A stretch of 64,000 bases of DNA from Cyclobacteriaceae bacterium (GTDB lineage Bacteria > Bacteroidota > Bacteroidia > Cytophagales > Cyclobacteriaceae), in the NCBI GenBank assembly GCA_020832305.1, contig JAFIEV010000070.1, positions 37,898 through 101,897 on the forward strand, in the 5' to 3' direction. The notes under the pieces were generated by a model that was given only the letters and a program-made list of their open reading frames with translations, was not told where the DNA came from and did not search any database. The position numbers and the translations under genes were made by a program. Below, piece after piece: positions 18,560-27,269 of the stretch (within the stretch, counting starts at the first letter, position 1; every line of letters starts with the position of its first letter).

Positions 18560-18916
18560 ATGACACAAAAGCCTGTTAATCGATATGTGAAGGTTTTACA
18601 GATCACAGAGGATCCCGTTTTGCTTAAGGAATACATTGATTGGCATAAGCCGGGAAAAGTATGGCCTGAAATCACGGAGGGACTGCGGGCTGTAGGTGTT
18701 TTGGATATGGAAATTTACCTGGATGACAACAAGCTGATTATGATTATGGATTTAGATCCTGCAGTTGACCATAATGAAAGCATGGAAAAACTGGGTACAT
18801 TGCCGCGACAGGCAGAGTGGGAAGCGATGATGGATCGCTATCATGTAACAAGACCGGGTGCCAATGCCAAGGAGAAGTGGAAATTAATTGAGAAAGTATT
18901 CACTTTGCCTGATTAA
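18560..18916 (+). CDS. L-rhamnose mutarotase family protein (RhaM/DUF718)
   Basis: This 118-aa protein has the RhaM pattern: a ferredoxin-like fold with EYIDWHKPGKVWPEITEGL (histidine and the VWPEI segment), then GVLDMEIYLDDNKLIMIMD and a tail with WEAMMDRYHV. RhaM interconverts anomers of L-rhamnose (or L-fucose in relatives). No rhamnose pathway genes are nearby; the only neighbour is the secreted repeat protein. The family is certain enough, the sugar is not. Confidence 0.85.
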   Translation: MTQKPVNRYVKVLQITEDPVLLKEYIDWHKPGKVWPEITEGLRAVGVLDMEIYLDDNKLIMIMDLDPAVDHNESMEKLGTLPRQAEWEAMMDRYHVTRPGANAKEKWKLIEKVFTLPD

Positions 18917-18954
18917 TCAACAACAGGTTTATATATTTATGCATTTTTGCGCGG

Positions 18955-19113
18955 TCACCTATTGCCCGGGGTGATCTCATCGGCCCTCTTCAGGCTTGCC
19001 ACTACGTAGATGTAATCCTGATCTTTAGAAGAAGGGATAAGCATTATCTTTCCTTTCCCATTGGCATTTAGTCCATTATTTTGAAAATTTTTATCACAAT
19101 AAACGTAATGAAA
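18955..19113 (-). pseudogene. Possible C-terminal remnant of a decayed gene
   Basis: Minus-strand reading gives 52 open codons, without a usable start, ending at a TGA at 18955-18957. The tail reads IMLIPSSKDQDYIYVVASL, protein-like in composition, unlike the AT-rich flank. It may be the leftover end of a lost gene. Chance cannot be excluded at this length. The rest of the 18917-19376 gap is AT-rich and shows nothing else. Confidence 0.3.
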
Positions 19114-19376
19114 TCATTTCTTGTAAGACAAAATTTCACAAGATTTGATGTAATTATTTATGAATATAAGTAGCATAAATGAGCATCCCTATTCCATATC
19201 CTTGCAATTTACGATCACACAACTCATAACTACTTATGAAGTAATTTAATAGATCTATGTAATTATTTGATTCAATAAGTCACTTTTTACCCTTAACCTG
19301 GTTGTAATCTATCACTTAATATTCATCTGCAAAGAAATAATTGTATTTATACCTTTGAAAAAAAAGCTGATACATT

Positions 19377-19865
19377 ATGAAAAAATTAGTCAATCTGTTT
19401 ATTGGTTTTCTCAATAGCCTTGTCAAGGCGCTCCAAAACGGTATTTCTGCTGTGGCAGGTTTGTTTAAATCAATATTTCTTGCCTTAACGAATTTTGTAA
19501 AGTGGATTGTCGCTGGATTCATCTCTGCCATCCTTGCTTCCATCAGTTCGGTAAAACAGTTTTTTCAATATCTTATCGGATTAGTAAAAAAGGGTATTAC
19601 CTACTTTAAGCCGACCTACACCGTGGTATTTACCATGTATCACGTAATACCAGGTATACCGGTGCAGGGTAAGCCCGATCACCACAGTTTTGGTAAAGGT
19701 GAATGGAAGAAAGCGGGAGATTTTTACGATAAGCTTGTAGCCAAAACACAACAATTTAAAATTGCACCTGTAGAGGTACAACTCATTAAAGGCAAGAAGA
19801 AAATCCTGAAAACGCATCACCTGGGACCTGTACAAGAATTGAAAACAATGAAAATGAGTGCCTGA
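19377..19865 (+). CDS. Unknown protein with a long hydrophobic lysine-faced helix region
   Basis: I do not recognise this 162-aa protein. Residues 5-76 are almost wholly hydrophobic or small, with lysines at 17, 31, 42, 60 and 71. The gaps (14, 11, 18, 11) are close to whole turns of an alpha helix, so the lysines lie on one face. The C-terminal half is basic and soluble (HVIPGIPVQGKPDHHSFGKG, LIKGKKKILKTHHLG). There is no clear cleavage site. It could be a membrane-attached or membrane-active protein. It is followed by the gntP operator-like repeat; whether it is co-transcribed is unclear. Confidence 0.65.
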   Translation: MKKLVNLFIGFLNSLVKALQNGISAVAGLFKSIFLALTNFVKWIVAGFISAILASISSVKQFFQYLIGLVKKGITYFKPTYTVVFTMYHVIPGIPVQGKPDHHSFGKGEWKKAGDFYDKLVAKTQQFKIAPVEVQLIKGKKKILKTHHLGPVQELKTMKMSA

Positions 19866-19908
19866 GTATAGCAGGTTTAATATAAACAGGTACATTATTT
19901 GAGTTTAC

Positions 19909-19966
19909 GGCAATATTTGTAATTTGCACAGACAATGTTTTGGGTTTGCAAATTACAAATATTGCC
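19909..19966. promoter_or_regulatory. Perfect 20-bp inverted repeat abutting the gntP start codon
   Basis: GGCAATATTTGTAATTTGCA (19909-19928) and its exact reverse complement (19947-19966) are separated by 18 nt. The right arm ends on the base before the ATG of the permease gene. It may be an operator for a sugar-acid repressor, or an RNA hairpin that hides the start codon region. It is not followed by a T run, so it is not a normal terminator. Confidence 0.75.
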
Positions 19967-21331
19967 ATGAATGAATCTCTTTATCTGCTGCTGGTTACAC
20001 TGGCAGCTATTTTTGTATTGCTGGTACTAGTAATGCGGTTTAAAGTACATGCTTTTGCCGCGCTCATTATTGCCTGTATGCTGGTGGGTATTGCAAGTGG
20101 TATGCCTTCGGCTTCCATTCTTCAAAGTATGCAGGATGGTATGGGCAGTATCCTCGGTTTCGTGGCAGTTGTTGTGGGCCTGGGATCTATTTTTGGTCAG
20201 CTATTGGAGTCATCGGGTGGTGCCACTGCCCTGGCCAATAAATTACTGGCAGTTTTCGGAAAGGATAAGGCACCCTGGGCACTTACCATAAGCGGTTTTT
20301 TAATCTCTATACCGGTTTTTCTGGATATAGGGTTTATCATTCTTGTGCCTGTTGTCTATGCACTGTCCCGAAAATCGGGTAAATCCACACTTGCTTATGC
20401 CATCCCGCTATTGGCAGGACTGGCAGTAACTCATGCCTTTATACCGCCTACTCCGGGTCCGGTTGCGGTTTCCCAGGTACTCGATGCCTCCCTGGGCTGG
20501 GTGGTTATCTTTGGGTTTGTCATAGGCATACCAACAGCCATACTGGCTGGTCCTGTATTTGGCCGCTATATTGCCACCAAAATTATCGCTGCACCGCCTG
20601 AACACACCGAGCCTTCGGGCCAGGAAGTGATATCTTCCCATAAACCTGCTCAATTTAGAACCGTAGCTTTTTTGATCGCATTGCCCTTGGTGCTGATTAT
20701 GGTTAATACTGTAGTTGATTTTTTGGTAAAATCTCAGACGATCCCGGAAGAAGCCTTTTGGGTTCAGGTGATTTATTTTCTGGGGCACCCGTTTACAGCT
20801 TTATTGATCGCCACCATGGCTTCTGCCTGGTTGTTGGGAACAAGATTGGGTTATAGCAAACAGGAAGTACTGGATATTTCAAATAAAGCGCTTGGTCCGG
20901 CAGGTCTCATCATTTTGGTAACAGGTGCCGGCGGAATGTTTAAACAAATTCTGGTAGACAGCGGTGTTGGTCCCGTACTGGCTGAAACCATGTTGATGAC
21001 TAAATTATCCCCGCTTGTTTTGGCATATCTGCTGGCAGTAGTGATTCGTCTTACCCAGGGGTCGGCAACTGTTGCCATGATCACTGCAGCAGGCATGATT
21101 GCTCCCGTCCTTGGCTTGATCGAAATCAGCGAAGCTTATAAAGCGCTTGTCGTTATTGTAATCGCCGCCGGAGCTACCACCTTTTCCCATGTAAATGATT
21201 CAGGATTCTGGTTGGTAAGCAAATATCTGGGTATAACAGAAAAACAAACCCTGGCGTCATGGTCGGTAATGGAAACCATAATTTCAGTTGCCGGTTTTAT
21301 TTTTGCGCTTCTGGTATCTCTGTGGTTGTGA
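19967..21331 (+). CDS. GntP family gluconate:H+ symporter
   Basis: A 454-aa inner-membrane permease with about 12-14 hydrophobic segments. GntP-family marks include GLGSIFGQLLESSGGATALA near the N-terminus, HAFIPPTPGPVAVSQVL, AGGMFKQILVDSGVG and RLTQGSATVAMITAAG. GntP proteins take up gluconate or related sugar acids. The frame also allows a TTG at 19940, but that lies in the inverted repeat loop; the ATG at 19967 starts at the expected place. The 3' end overlaps the converging TspO-like gene by 35 bp. No sugar-acid kinase or dehydrogenase gene is adjacent. Confidence 0.92.
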   Translation: MNESLYLLLVTLAAIFVLLVLVMRFKVHAFAALIIACMLVGIASGMPSASILQSMQDGMGSILGFVAVVVGLGSIFGQLLESSGGATALANKLLAVFGKDKAPWALTISGFLISIPVFLDIGFIILVPVVYALSRKSGKSTLAYAIPLLAGLAVTHAFIPPTPGPVAVSQVLDASLGWVVIFGFVIGIPTAILAGPVFGRYIATKIIAAPPEHTEPSGQEVISSHKPAQFRTVAFLIALPLVLIMVNTVVDFLVKSQTIPEEAFWVQVIYFLGHPFTALLIATMASAWLLGTRLGYSKQEVLDISNKALGPAGLIILVTGAGGMFKQILVDSGVGPVLAETMLMTKLSPLVLAYLLAVVIRLTQGSATVAMITAAGMIAPVLGLIEISEAYKALVVIVIAAGATTFSHVNDSGFWLVSKYLGITEKQTLASWSVMETIISVAGFIFALLVSLWL

Positions 21332-22118
21332 TTTTCAGCGCCTGTGCCGTGCCAAAAATGATAATGATTGCACTGCAAACCATTGCTATAAATGGGATGG
21401 AGTCAGTCCAGATATCTCCAGCCTGTAATCTTTTAAGGAATATGCCTGCAAAAGCCCAAATGATAACAGCAGCATAGGCAAAGTCATCTTTGCGCAGTAA
21501 AAAAATAAGGCCGAGGGTTGTGCCGGCAGCAATCATAAATTGCGACCATAAACTTTCTGATAAGCCAAATGCCATCCATTCCAGATCAACAAGCAGGGCA
21601 GTAATATTGGCTATAGTTGCTATGCTGATCCAGCCCAAATAGATACTGAAAGGAATATGTACGAACCACTTTTGAGGAGTGGTTGGGGAAAATTCTCCTA
21701 TGCCAAGACGATGATACAAGACTATCAGGCTGAATAATAAGACCAGCATTACAATTACAGATGCTGGCACATATTCATAATGCCAGCACCATATCCAGGC
21801 AGCGTTGGCCAGGCAAGTCACTAAAAACCAGGGCCGGCTACGCAGGAAATATGCACAATCGTCTGTTTTTTGGTTCTTATTTTTAAAAAGCAGAGAAAAA
21901 CCATAGATCACAAAAGCCAGTAAGGCAATGTATATGATGCCCCAGATCGAAAAAGTAATCCCTGCCGGCACAAAGAGATTGGGATACTTTGCAGATAATT
22001 CACCCGTGGTCATGCCATTTAAAGGCAATGCATTTGCCAGGTAATTCATAAAAAGCATAATAGCATAAGCCGGCAAATGCAAAACCACCCAGAATCTTGC
22101 GCTTGAGGAAATATTCAT
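21297..22118 (-). CDS. TspO/MBR-related tryptophan-rich membrane protein
   Basis: A polytopic membrane protein with about eight hydrophobic segments, related to TspO but roughly doubled in length, a form found in several phyla. Typical segments are FVPAGITFSIWGIIYIALL and CLANAAWIWCWHYEYVPAS, then WFVHIPFSIYLGWISIATIAN. TspO proteins bind tetrapyrroles and modulate stress responses; the long form is uncharacterised. The frame opens at 22145 inside the NIPSNAP gene, but the ATG at 22118 is preferred, 10 bp after that gene. The two are likely co-transcribed. Its 3' end runs 35 bp into the gntP coding region. Confidence 0.8.
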   Translation of the reverse strand: MNISSSARFWVVLHLPAYAIMLFMNYLANALPLNGMTTGELSAKYPNLFVPAGITFSIWGIIYIALLAFVIYGFSLLFKNKNQKTDDCAYFLRSRPWFLVTCLANAAWIWCWHYEYVPASVIVMLVLLFSLIVLYHRLGIGEFSPTTPQKWFVHIPFSIYLGWISIATIANITALLVDLEWMAFGLSESLWSQFMIAAGTTLGLIFLLRKDDFAYAAVIIWAFAGIFLKRLQAGDIWTDSIPFIAMVCSAIIIIFGTAQALKITTTEIPEAQK

Positions 22119-22128
22119 GTAATTTTTA

Positions 22129-22920
22129 TTATAATTGAGATCCATCCACAGGCCTGAGAATGATATCAGTTATATTAGATACCGTATCAGCATACTGCGG
22201 ATCATCTCTTAACTTTATCCAGTCGGGATCTGTTCTGAATCTGTCCCAGTTTTTATCCCTTTCCTGCATATTTTTAAAGACCAGCATATACGTAAGGTTG
22301 GGCATCATTGACCCCATAAGCGCCTCGCCAAAAAATACAGGGCTTAAGCCGGTCTTTTTAAAAATGGCTATTTCCCCACCCTCGTTAAACATATCAATCT
22401 TTTTCTGTCCTTTAGGATAGGTGTGACTTTCGTATATGCGGAGTTCAAAAACCCTGGATGACTCTCGGAGGTCATGAGGAATTTCTATAGTCGGCAAATC
22501 TTTGAAAGCCCTGAACAAGCTATGCTCTTTGCGCATAAAAGCCGGCTCCGAAAGACCCGCATCAAGGTAATCTCTGCTATCTTTCATATAGGTTTGATCC
22601 TGCATTAAACGCGCCTGCCAACTAAGCACGCTTTCCATGCTTTTATGTGGTATTAATACATATAAAGATGGCTGTGAAGGGCCATAAGCTACCGAAAATA
22701 AGCCAACAGGTTGTATGCCCATTCTGTTGAGTGCGGGTATGGCTGCATTTTTATAATAATTCTGAACCCTGTTCTTGTGATTACCCCTGGGGAGCTCATA
22801 ATGAATCCATTCAAAAAAATGGCGATTGTCTTCTTTATTTGCGGCCAGCGAAGTGCCGGTTGCCATCATTGAGCCCAAACCAAACCCGGCAGCCCCTGCG
22901 AAAAAATTTCTCCTTTTCAT
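22129..22920 (-). CDS. NIPSNAP family protein with Tat-type signal
   Basis: The 263-aa protein starts MKRRNFFAGAAGFGLGSM, a twin-arginine signal, with cleavage near ATGTSLAA. The mature part holds two ferredoxin-like NIPSNAP (dimeric alpha-beta barrel) domains: one around residues 35-135 and one starting VFELRIYESHTYPKGQKKI near 165. NIPSNAP proteins bind small ligands, and their bacterial function is unknown. In this phylum Tat-exported forms are common near sugar-uptake genes. The TspO-like gene follows at 10 bp. Confidence 0.85.
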   Translation of the reverse strand: MKRRNFFAGAAGFGLGSMMATGTSLAANKEDNRHFFEWIHYELPRGNHKNRVQNYYKNAAIPALNRMGIQPVGLFSVAYGPSQPSLYVLIPHKSMESVLSWQARLMQDQTYMKDSRDYLDAGLSEPAFMRKEHSLFRAFKDLPTIEIPHDLRESSRVFELRIYESHTYPKGQKKIDMFNEGGEIAIFKKTGLSPVFFGEALMGSMMPNLTYMLVFKNMQERDKNWDRFRTDPDWIKLRDDPQYADTVSNITDIILRPVDGSQL

Positions 22921-23043
22921 TTTTGTTTATTGAAGTTAAACAATGCTTTGCCTGTAAATTATTATTATTTTTCTCGCTTTCAAAGCGAATAATGGTATTT
23001 GTGCCGCAGATAATAAAGCTGGCTTTGTTTAATTCAATTACAT

Positions 23044-23073
23044 AAAAAAAGCCGGGGCAAATCACCCCGGCTT
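23044..23073 (-). terminator. Rho-independent terminator after the CsbD-like gene
   Basis: A strong GC stem (GCCGGGG 23051-23057 with CCCCGGC 23065-23071, extended by A/T pairs) has a 7-nt loop. On the minus strand it is followed by a run of seven T (23044-23050). It lies about 125 bp beyond the CsbD-like stop codon and upstream of the NIPSNAP gene. Confidence 0.88.
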
Positions 23074-23198
23074 GTATAAGTATATAACTTCTTTTTAAGT
23101 TCAGATAATATCCCGCAGCTTACAATTATACCCCCAAAGTACCAGTCTTCCGGGTTGTGTAATTTGAGATATACTCAGTTTCAATCTTATTTTCAGAC

Positions 23199-23414
23199 TT
23201 AAACTATATCTTTTGCATTTATGTATTCCATTTTTTCATCCATAATGGTAACAAGCTCAGGATGAGACATATGGGTTTTTTCCTGCAATACATTTATCAG
23301 CTTGTTTACCGAAATTTCCATATTGACGAAATCTTCATCTTTTAGGTTAGGAAACTCGTGTTTTAACTCATTCAGCAAACTATTCCATTTGCTAGGTGTG
23401 ATATCTCTTACCAT
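23199..23414 (-). CDS. Small CsbD-like stress protein
   Basis: This 71-aa soluble protein resembles CsbD/YjbJ proteins: an early tryptophan (SKWNSLLNELKHEFPNL), then LKDEDFVNMEISVNKLINVL and a closing LQEKTHMSHPELVTIMDE helix. CsbD proteins are small, abundant, general-stress proteins of unknown action. The match is to the pattern, with the glycine and tryptophan near the end missing, so it is a divergent member. It stands alone, followed by a strong terminator. Confidence 0.6.
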   Translation of the reverse strand: MVRDITPSKWNSLLNELKHEFPNLKDEDFVNMEISVNKLINVLQEKTHMSHPELVTIMDEKMEYINAKDIV

Positions 23415-23708
23415 GGCATTTTCAATTTTGGGTTAATAAATATACTATGTAAATATACGAAAAATAATTATAAAGTTCTATAAATGAGATAGATATGACT
23501 TAAATCATGTTTATGCATCTCATAGTTTAGGGCCTTTTTGAGGCCTGTTTTCAGAGAGTTTTTGCAAATTTTATTACCAGAGGTTGACAACTGTGCCATC
23601 ATTGTGCCCACTGACTGATTTTGCTTATAATCGGCTTTTTTTTTGAGCCGGTAAAAATTTTTTATTTTTTTTAATTCTAATCAAATTTTAATGCCATGTG
23701 CTGCTGTT
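23415..23708. other. AT-rich intergenic region between the CsbD-like gene and the T9SS cargo gene
   Basis: No gene is seen. It holds a short stem GGCCT/AGGCC (23531-23545) and a stem CGGCT/AGCCG around a T-rich loop (about 23633-23655), followed on the plus strand by A and T tracts. Either could be a weak terminator for the cargo gene, but neither has the standard form. The promoter of the CsbD-like gene should lie just above 23414. Confidence 0.4.
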
Positions 23709-26240
23709 TTATTTAATGCTCATTCTTCTCACAGCCTGAAAATCGTTGATCTCCAACTTGTAAAGATATACCCCTGGCTTAATAGCAAGAGTGATTTTTT
23801 CTTTGTTCCATGTAATAGAATTGTAACCTATGGATGCTTTCTGTTCTATTCTGTCAACAATTCTGCCGATGCCATCCATAATGGTAACCGTTGCCAGTCC
23901 TTCTTCAGCGGCTTCAAAAACGAAGTGTGAAATATCCTGAACCGGATTTGGGTGGTTTTGAAGCAGTGCATATCCTGTAGGTTCAGGTTGGGATTGAAAA
24001 TTATGATTAAGCTCTATGTTTAGTAAGTTTAATTCAGCATCTAAGGCCATTACTTCGGTAAGGCTTGTGCTGATTTGTAAAGAACTAATGTTTAGATTGG
24101 CATTTGATTTCTTTTGAACCGACAGGTAAAACAAGATGTCCTTATCCGACAAACTGCGGCCACTCAAACCAGGTTCATCAAAGCTGATACTCATAATTCC
24201 ACTTTGATTATCCGGTTTGTGAAAATGTACATTGAGCGCTGCGTTTTTGACGGCAAGTATTTGCAGATCGGAGGGGTTCCAGTCAAGTGTAAACTGAAAT
24301 CCCGAGATAGCGCTAAAGTTTTCAGCATATACTGGTATAAAAATCTCTCTTTCAGTAAATTCAGGTTCCCGCAATTCAAAAGCCAGGGTGCCTGTGAATC
24401 CGGTCCTTGCTGCGTTGATATTCCAGGAATAGTTTACATCGCCAAGACGAATCCCTGTAAAATCGATGTTTTTTCCATTTTCAGCTACATCTTCAATAAA
24501 AGGGCTGAAAATCATGGATTCAGCCAGGTTATGAGATGCTGGCATAAAGCGCCAGAGCTGCTGATTTACAAAGGCGTTTGTTTTACCCAGCAAAACATTG
24601 CGCATCATCATCTGATCTATGGCGGTTATATTATTATCTTTATTAACATCGGCAGCTAAAATGAGAAAAGGATCATTAATCGGACGAAGATTTAATATAT
24701 GCCTGCCAACCAGTATTATATCAAGGGTGCTTATGCCATTATTCGGACGCGCTTCTAGTGATTTAGAGGGTATAACCCTGAATGGTGCATTATTTGGGAA
24801 ATCAAACTGAAACCGTCCGTTTACATCGGTCATCGTTTGCAATGATGCAGATCCTTCCACTTCAATTTCTACTTCTTTTACTGGTTGCCCAAGCGGGTTT
24901 AAAATTCGCCCCTCTATGGTTACCATTTCAATGTCTTCTAAAGTGGTTGCTGCAGCAAGTCCCGAATAGACAGATTCCTGTCCGTTGAGTATTACCCTTG
25001 CCCGGTAGAAATATTCTGTGGCGGGTGTAAGATCTGTATCACTATAGCTGCTTGCATTACCATCGAGGGTGGCAAGTTCGGTAAAATCATTTTCGTCTCC
25101 GGTCAGGCTTCTTTGCAGGATAATCTGATCGGCTTCGCTTAATGGATTCCATTGCAACTCTATGGCAAATGGAGAGAGGGCAGTAGCTGTAAGGTTATGC
25201 ACAGGGTCTGGAATAATAACGGGCTCTTCTTCGGTTGTGGCGCTAACCACTATGGAGAAATCAGAAAACACATCATCGATTTTAGATCTCAAACGGTAAT
25301 AATAAGTTGTGCCAGCCTCAAGGTTTTCATCAACCCAGGATTCACTTTGATCGCCTGCACTATGGATAAGTAAAAAGCCCTCGTCTGCCAGTAATGACCT
25401 TTCTATTTCAATTTCCTGCAGGTTTCCTGCCGGGTTGGTCCAGCTCAGCGATATACTGTTGGCAGATAAAGTGCTGGCTATTATGCCGGTAGGTGGTTGT
25501 GGTTCATTGGTGGTAATGAAAATATCAAAACTCGTTGGCTCACTGCATAAACCTTCTGCCCCGGTCTCACATGCGATGAATTGAAGGGTATATTGATTTT
25601 TTTCTGCATATATGAAGGTATGGCTGGTTTGAAGTAAAAAAGTTTCAGCAAGGGTGCCGGGGTCAATGGATTTAACCACCGTAAACAAAGCCGATTCGGG
25701 GCCATCATCCACAATAGTAACTACATGTTTATCATCCGGATTTGGATCAGTAACTACAATTTCGCCGATGGTAAAGGCGGGGTTTAAAAAATCGAATTCC
25801 AGCTTTTCCGGAACTGTATTGGAGGTGAGTTCTGTAATTTTAGGGGCTACGTTTACATATTCAATAACAATAATAAATTCAGCAGAAAAGGACTCATCTT
25901 CTGAATTCGTTACCCTGATAATGAAAAAAAAGTCAGGCCAGTCCCAGGCGGGGCTAAATATTTCTTTGGCCGTATATAAGGTTCTTCCAATAATTTTAAA
26001 ATATTCATAATCGGGATATTCCTCCGGGTCGTTAAGATAGGGAAGCACCTCAAAAATGAAAGTATCATCAAGATGGGGAAGATCAGTAGAAATGGTGGCA
26101 ATGGGCGTATTGGCAGGTGTACCATCTTCTACGGTTTCTTTGTCGAGGAAAATCTTTGTGGGAATGCTTTGCGCCAAAACATGATTGAAGCTTACCATGG
26201 ACAGACAGCTCCAAAATAAAATCAGGTAAATAGTTTTCAT
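23709..26240 (-). CDS. Secreted multidomain protein with FN3, dockerin-like, cohesin-like and T9SS sorting domains
   Basis: An 843-aa exported protein. A signal peptide (about 1-23, ending HVLAQ) is followed by cadherin-like segments (about 25-245), two fibronectin III domains (from PTGIIASTLSANSISLSW and from PVHNLTATALSPFAIELQW), a carboxypeptidase-regulatory-like domain (VTIEGRILNPLGQPVKEVEI), a dockerin-like calcium loop (AADVNKDNNITAIDQMMMRN), a cohesin-like beta domain and a C-terminal T9SS type A sorting domain (LLQNHPNPVQD...GVYLYKLEINDFQAVRRMSIK). No catalytic domain is visible, so it is more likely an adhesin or structural surface protein. It is monocistronic. Confidence 0.88.
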   Translation of the reverse strand: MKTIYLILFWSCLSMVSFNHVLAQSIPTKIFLDKETVEDGTPANTPIATISTDLPHLDDTFIFEVLPYLNDPEEYPDYEYFKIIGRTLYTAKEIFSPAWDWPDFFFIIRVTNSEDESFSAEFIIVIEYVNVAPKITELTSNTVPEKLEFDFLNPAFTIGEIVVTDPNPDDKHVVTIVDDGPESALFTVVKSIDPGTLAETFLLQTSHTFIYAEKNQYTLQFIACETGAEGLCSEPTSFDIFITTNEPQPPTGIIASTLSANSISLSWTNPAGNLQEIEIERSLLADEGFLLIHSAGDQSESWVDENLEAGTTYYYRLRSKIDDVFSDFSIVVSATTEEEPVIIPDPVHNLTATALSPFAIELQWNPLSEADQIILQRSLTGDENDFTELATLDGNASSYSDTDLTPATEYFYRARVILNGQESVYSGLAAATTLEDIEMVTIEGRILNPLGQPVKEVEIEVEGSASLQTMTDVNGRFQFDFPNNAPFRVIPSKSLEARPNNGISTLDIILVGRHILNLRPINDPFLILAADVNKDNNITAIDQMMMRNVLLGKTNAFVNQQLWRFMPASHNLAESMIFSPFIEDVAENGKNIDFTGIRLGDVNYSWNINAARTGFTGTLAFELREPEFTEREIFIPVYAENFSAISGFQFTLDWNPSDLQILAVKNAALNVHFHKPDNQSGIMSISFDEPGLSGRSLSDKDILFYLSVQKKSNANLNISSLQISTSLTEVMALDAELNLLNIELNHNFQSQPEPTGYALLQNHPNPVQDISHFVFEAAEEGLATVTIMDGIGRIVDRIEQKASIGYNSITWNKEKITLAIKPGVYLYKLEINDFQAVRRMSIK

Positions 26241-26570
26241 ATCGCCTATATTGTATTGCCCTGTTGTTCAAGGCATTTAAGAACTACAAAATTAACTTTT
26301 AAAAATGCTATTGCTGTGCAGCTACTGCCTGGTCATTACATGTGAAATGACTGAGTCAAGTTTGATGAAATATGTGGAAGTGTATGTTGGAATTTTGCAA
26401 TGATTTGAAAATGAGGGCAATAACTCTGCAATAAAAACCTGATGCTCTCCATACCCCCGCTAAAGAATGCTGTCTGGAAAGTTTCAGTTGCAGAAATTGT
26501 ATATAATTTCGTAAAAATATTACAATTAAAATATTCTGAAGATAAAAATCAATTTCTGAAAATTTCAGTC
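26241..26570. other. Intergenic region upstream of the T9SS cargo gene
   Basis: No gene is seen. CAAAATTA at 26287-26294 is a perfect -7 box (TAATTTTG) for the minus strand, 47 bp before the cargo start codon, but no -33 element fits. The rest is AT-rich sequence beyond the sirtuin stop codon. Confidence 0.4.
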
Positions 26571-27269
26571 TTATAAGCCTGTTGAACCCAACAAATGTTC
26601 TTTAACCTTAATCATGCCGGTACCGGCATTTTCTTCGAAAAGATGTAATTTGGGTCTTGGTCTTAGCTGCGGCATATTGGGGTCAACGACATAGACCGGC
26701 ACATGTGGTCCGACATAGTCTACGAGTCCGGCTGCGGGATACACCTGAAGTGAAGTGCCAACAACCACAAAAAAATCGGCTTCTGAAGCTATCTGCATGG
26801 CTACGTCCATCATCGGCACCATTTCTCCGAACCATACGATATGTGGCCTGAGCTGGCTTCCTTTTTCACAAAGGTCTCCGATGTTCAATGCCCATCCATC
26901 CATATTATAAATCAGAGTTTCATCAAGGGTACTTCGCGATTTGAAAAGTTCTCCATGAAGATGTATAACCTGATCAGATCCGGCTTTTTCGTGAAGGTTA
27001 TCGACATTTTGCGTAATGACATGCACATCGAACCAGTTTTGCAGTTCTGCAATCACCTTATGAGCTGTATTGGGTTCAGCGCTCAGTGCCTGTTTTCTTC
27101 TCTGGTTATAAAAATCCAATACAAGTTCGGGGTTTTTATACCAACCTTCGGGAGTAGCCACTTCCATTACGTCGTGACCTTCCCATAATCCACCAGCATC
27201 CCTAAAGGTTTTAATACCACTTTCTGCGCTTACGCCGGCGCCACTTAAAATAACCAGACGCTTTTTCAT
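26571..27269 (-). CDS. cobB: NAD-dependent protein deacylase, class III sirtuin
   Basis: A cytoplasmic sirtuin of 232 aa that removes acyl groups from lysine with NAD+. Seen are SGAGVSAESGIKTFRDAGG, TQNVDNLHEKAG, the catalytic histidine in HLHGEL, and VVGTSLQVYPAAGL. The YNQRR segment has the Tyr-x-x-Arg pair that marks desuccinylases/class III sirtuins. The zinc-ribbon cysteines are missing (only one Cys lies in that region), as in several Bacteroidota sirtuins. It overlaps the topA stop codon by 4 bp (ATGA), so it is translationally coupled to topA. Confidence 0.92.
   Translation of the reverse strand: MKKRLVILSGAGVSAESGIKTFRDAGGLWEGHDVMEVATPEGWYKNPELVLDFYNQRRKQALSAEPNTAHKVIAELQNWFDVHVITQNVDNLHEKAGSDQVIHLHGELFKSRSTLDETLIYNMDGWALNIGDLCEKGSQLRPHIVWFGEMVPMMDVAMQIASEADFFVVVGTSLQVYPAAGLVDYVGPHVPVYVVDPNMPQLRPRPKLHLFEENAGTGMIKVKEHLLGSTGL

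Noticed and set aside
23633..23660. CGGCT/AGCCG stem with T-rich loop
   Set aside because: The T run is inside the loop or after an A tract, so it is not called as a terminator.
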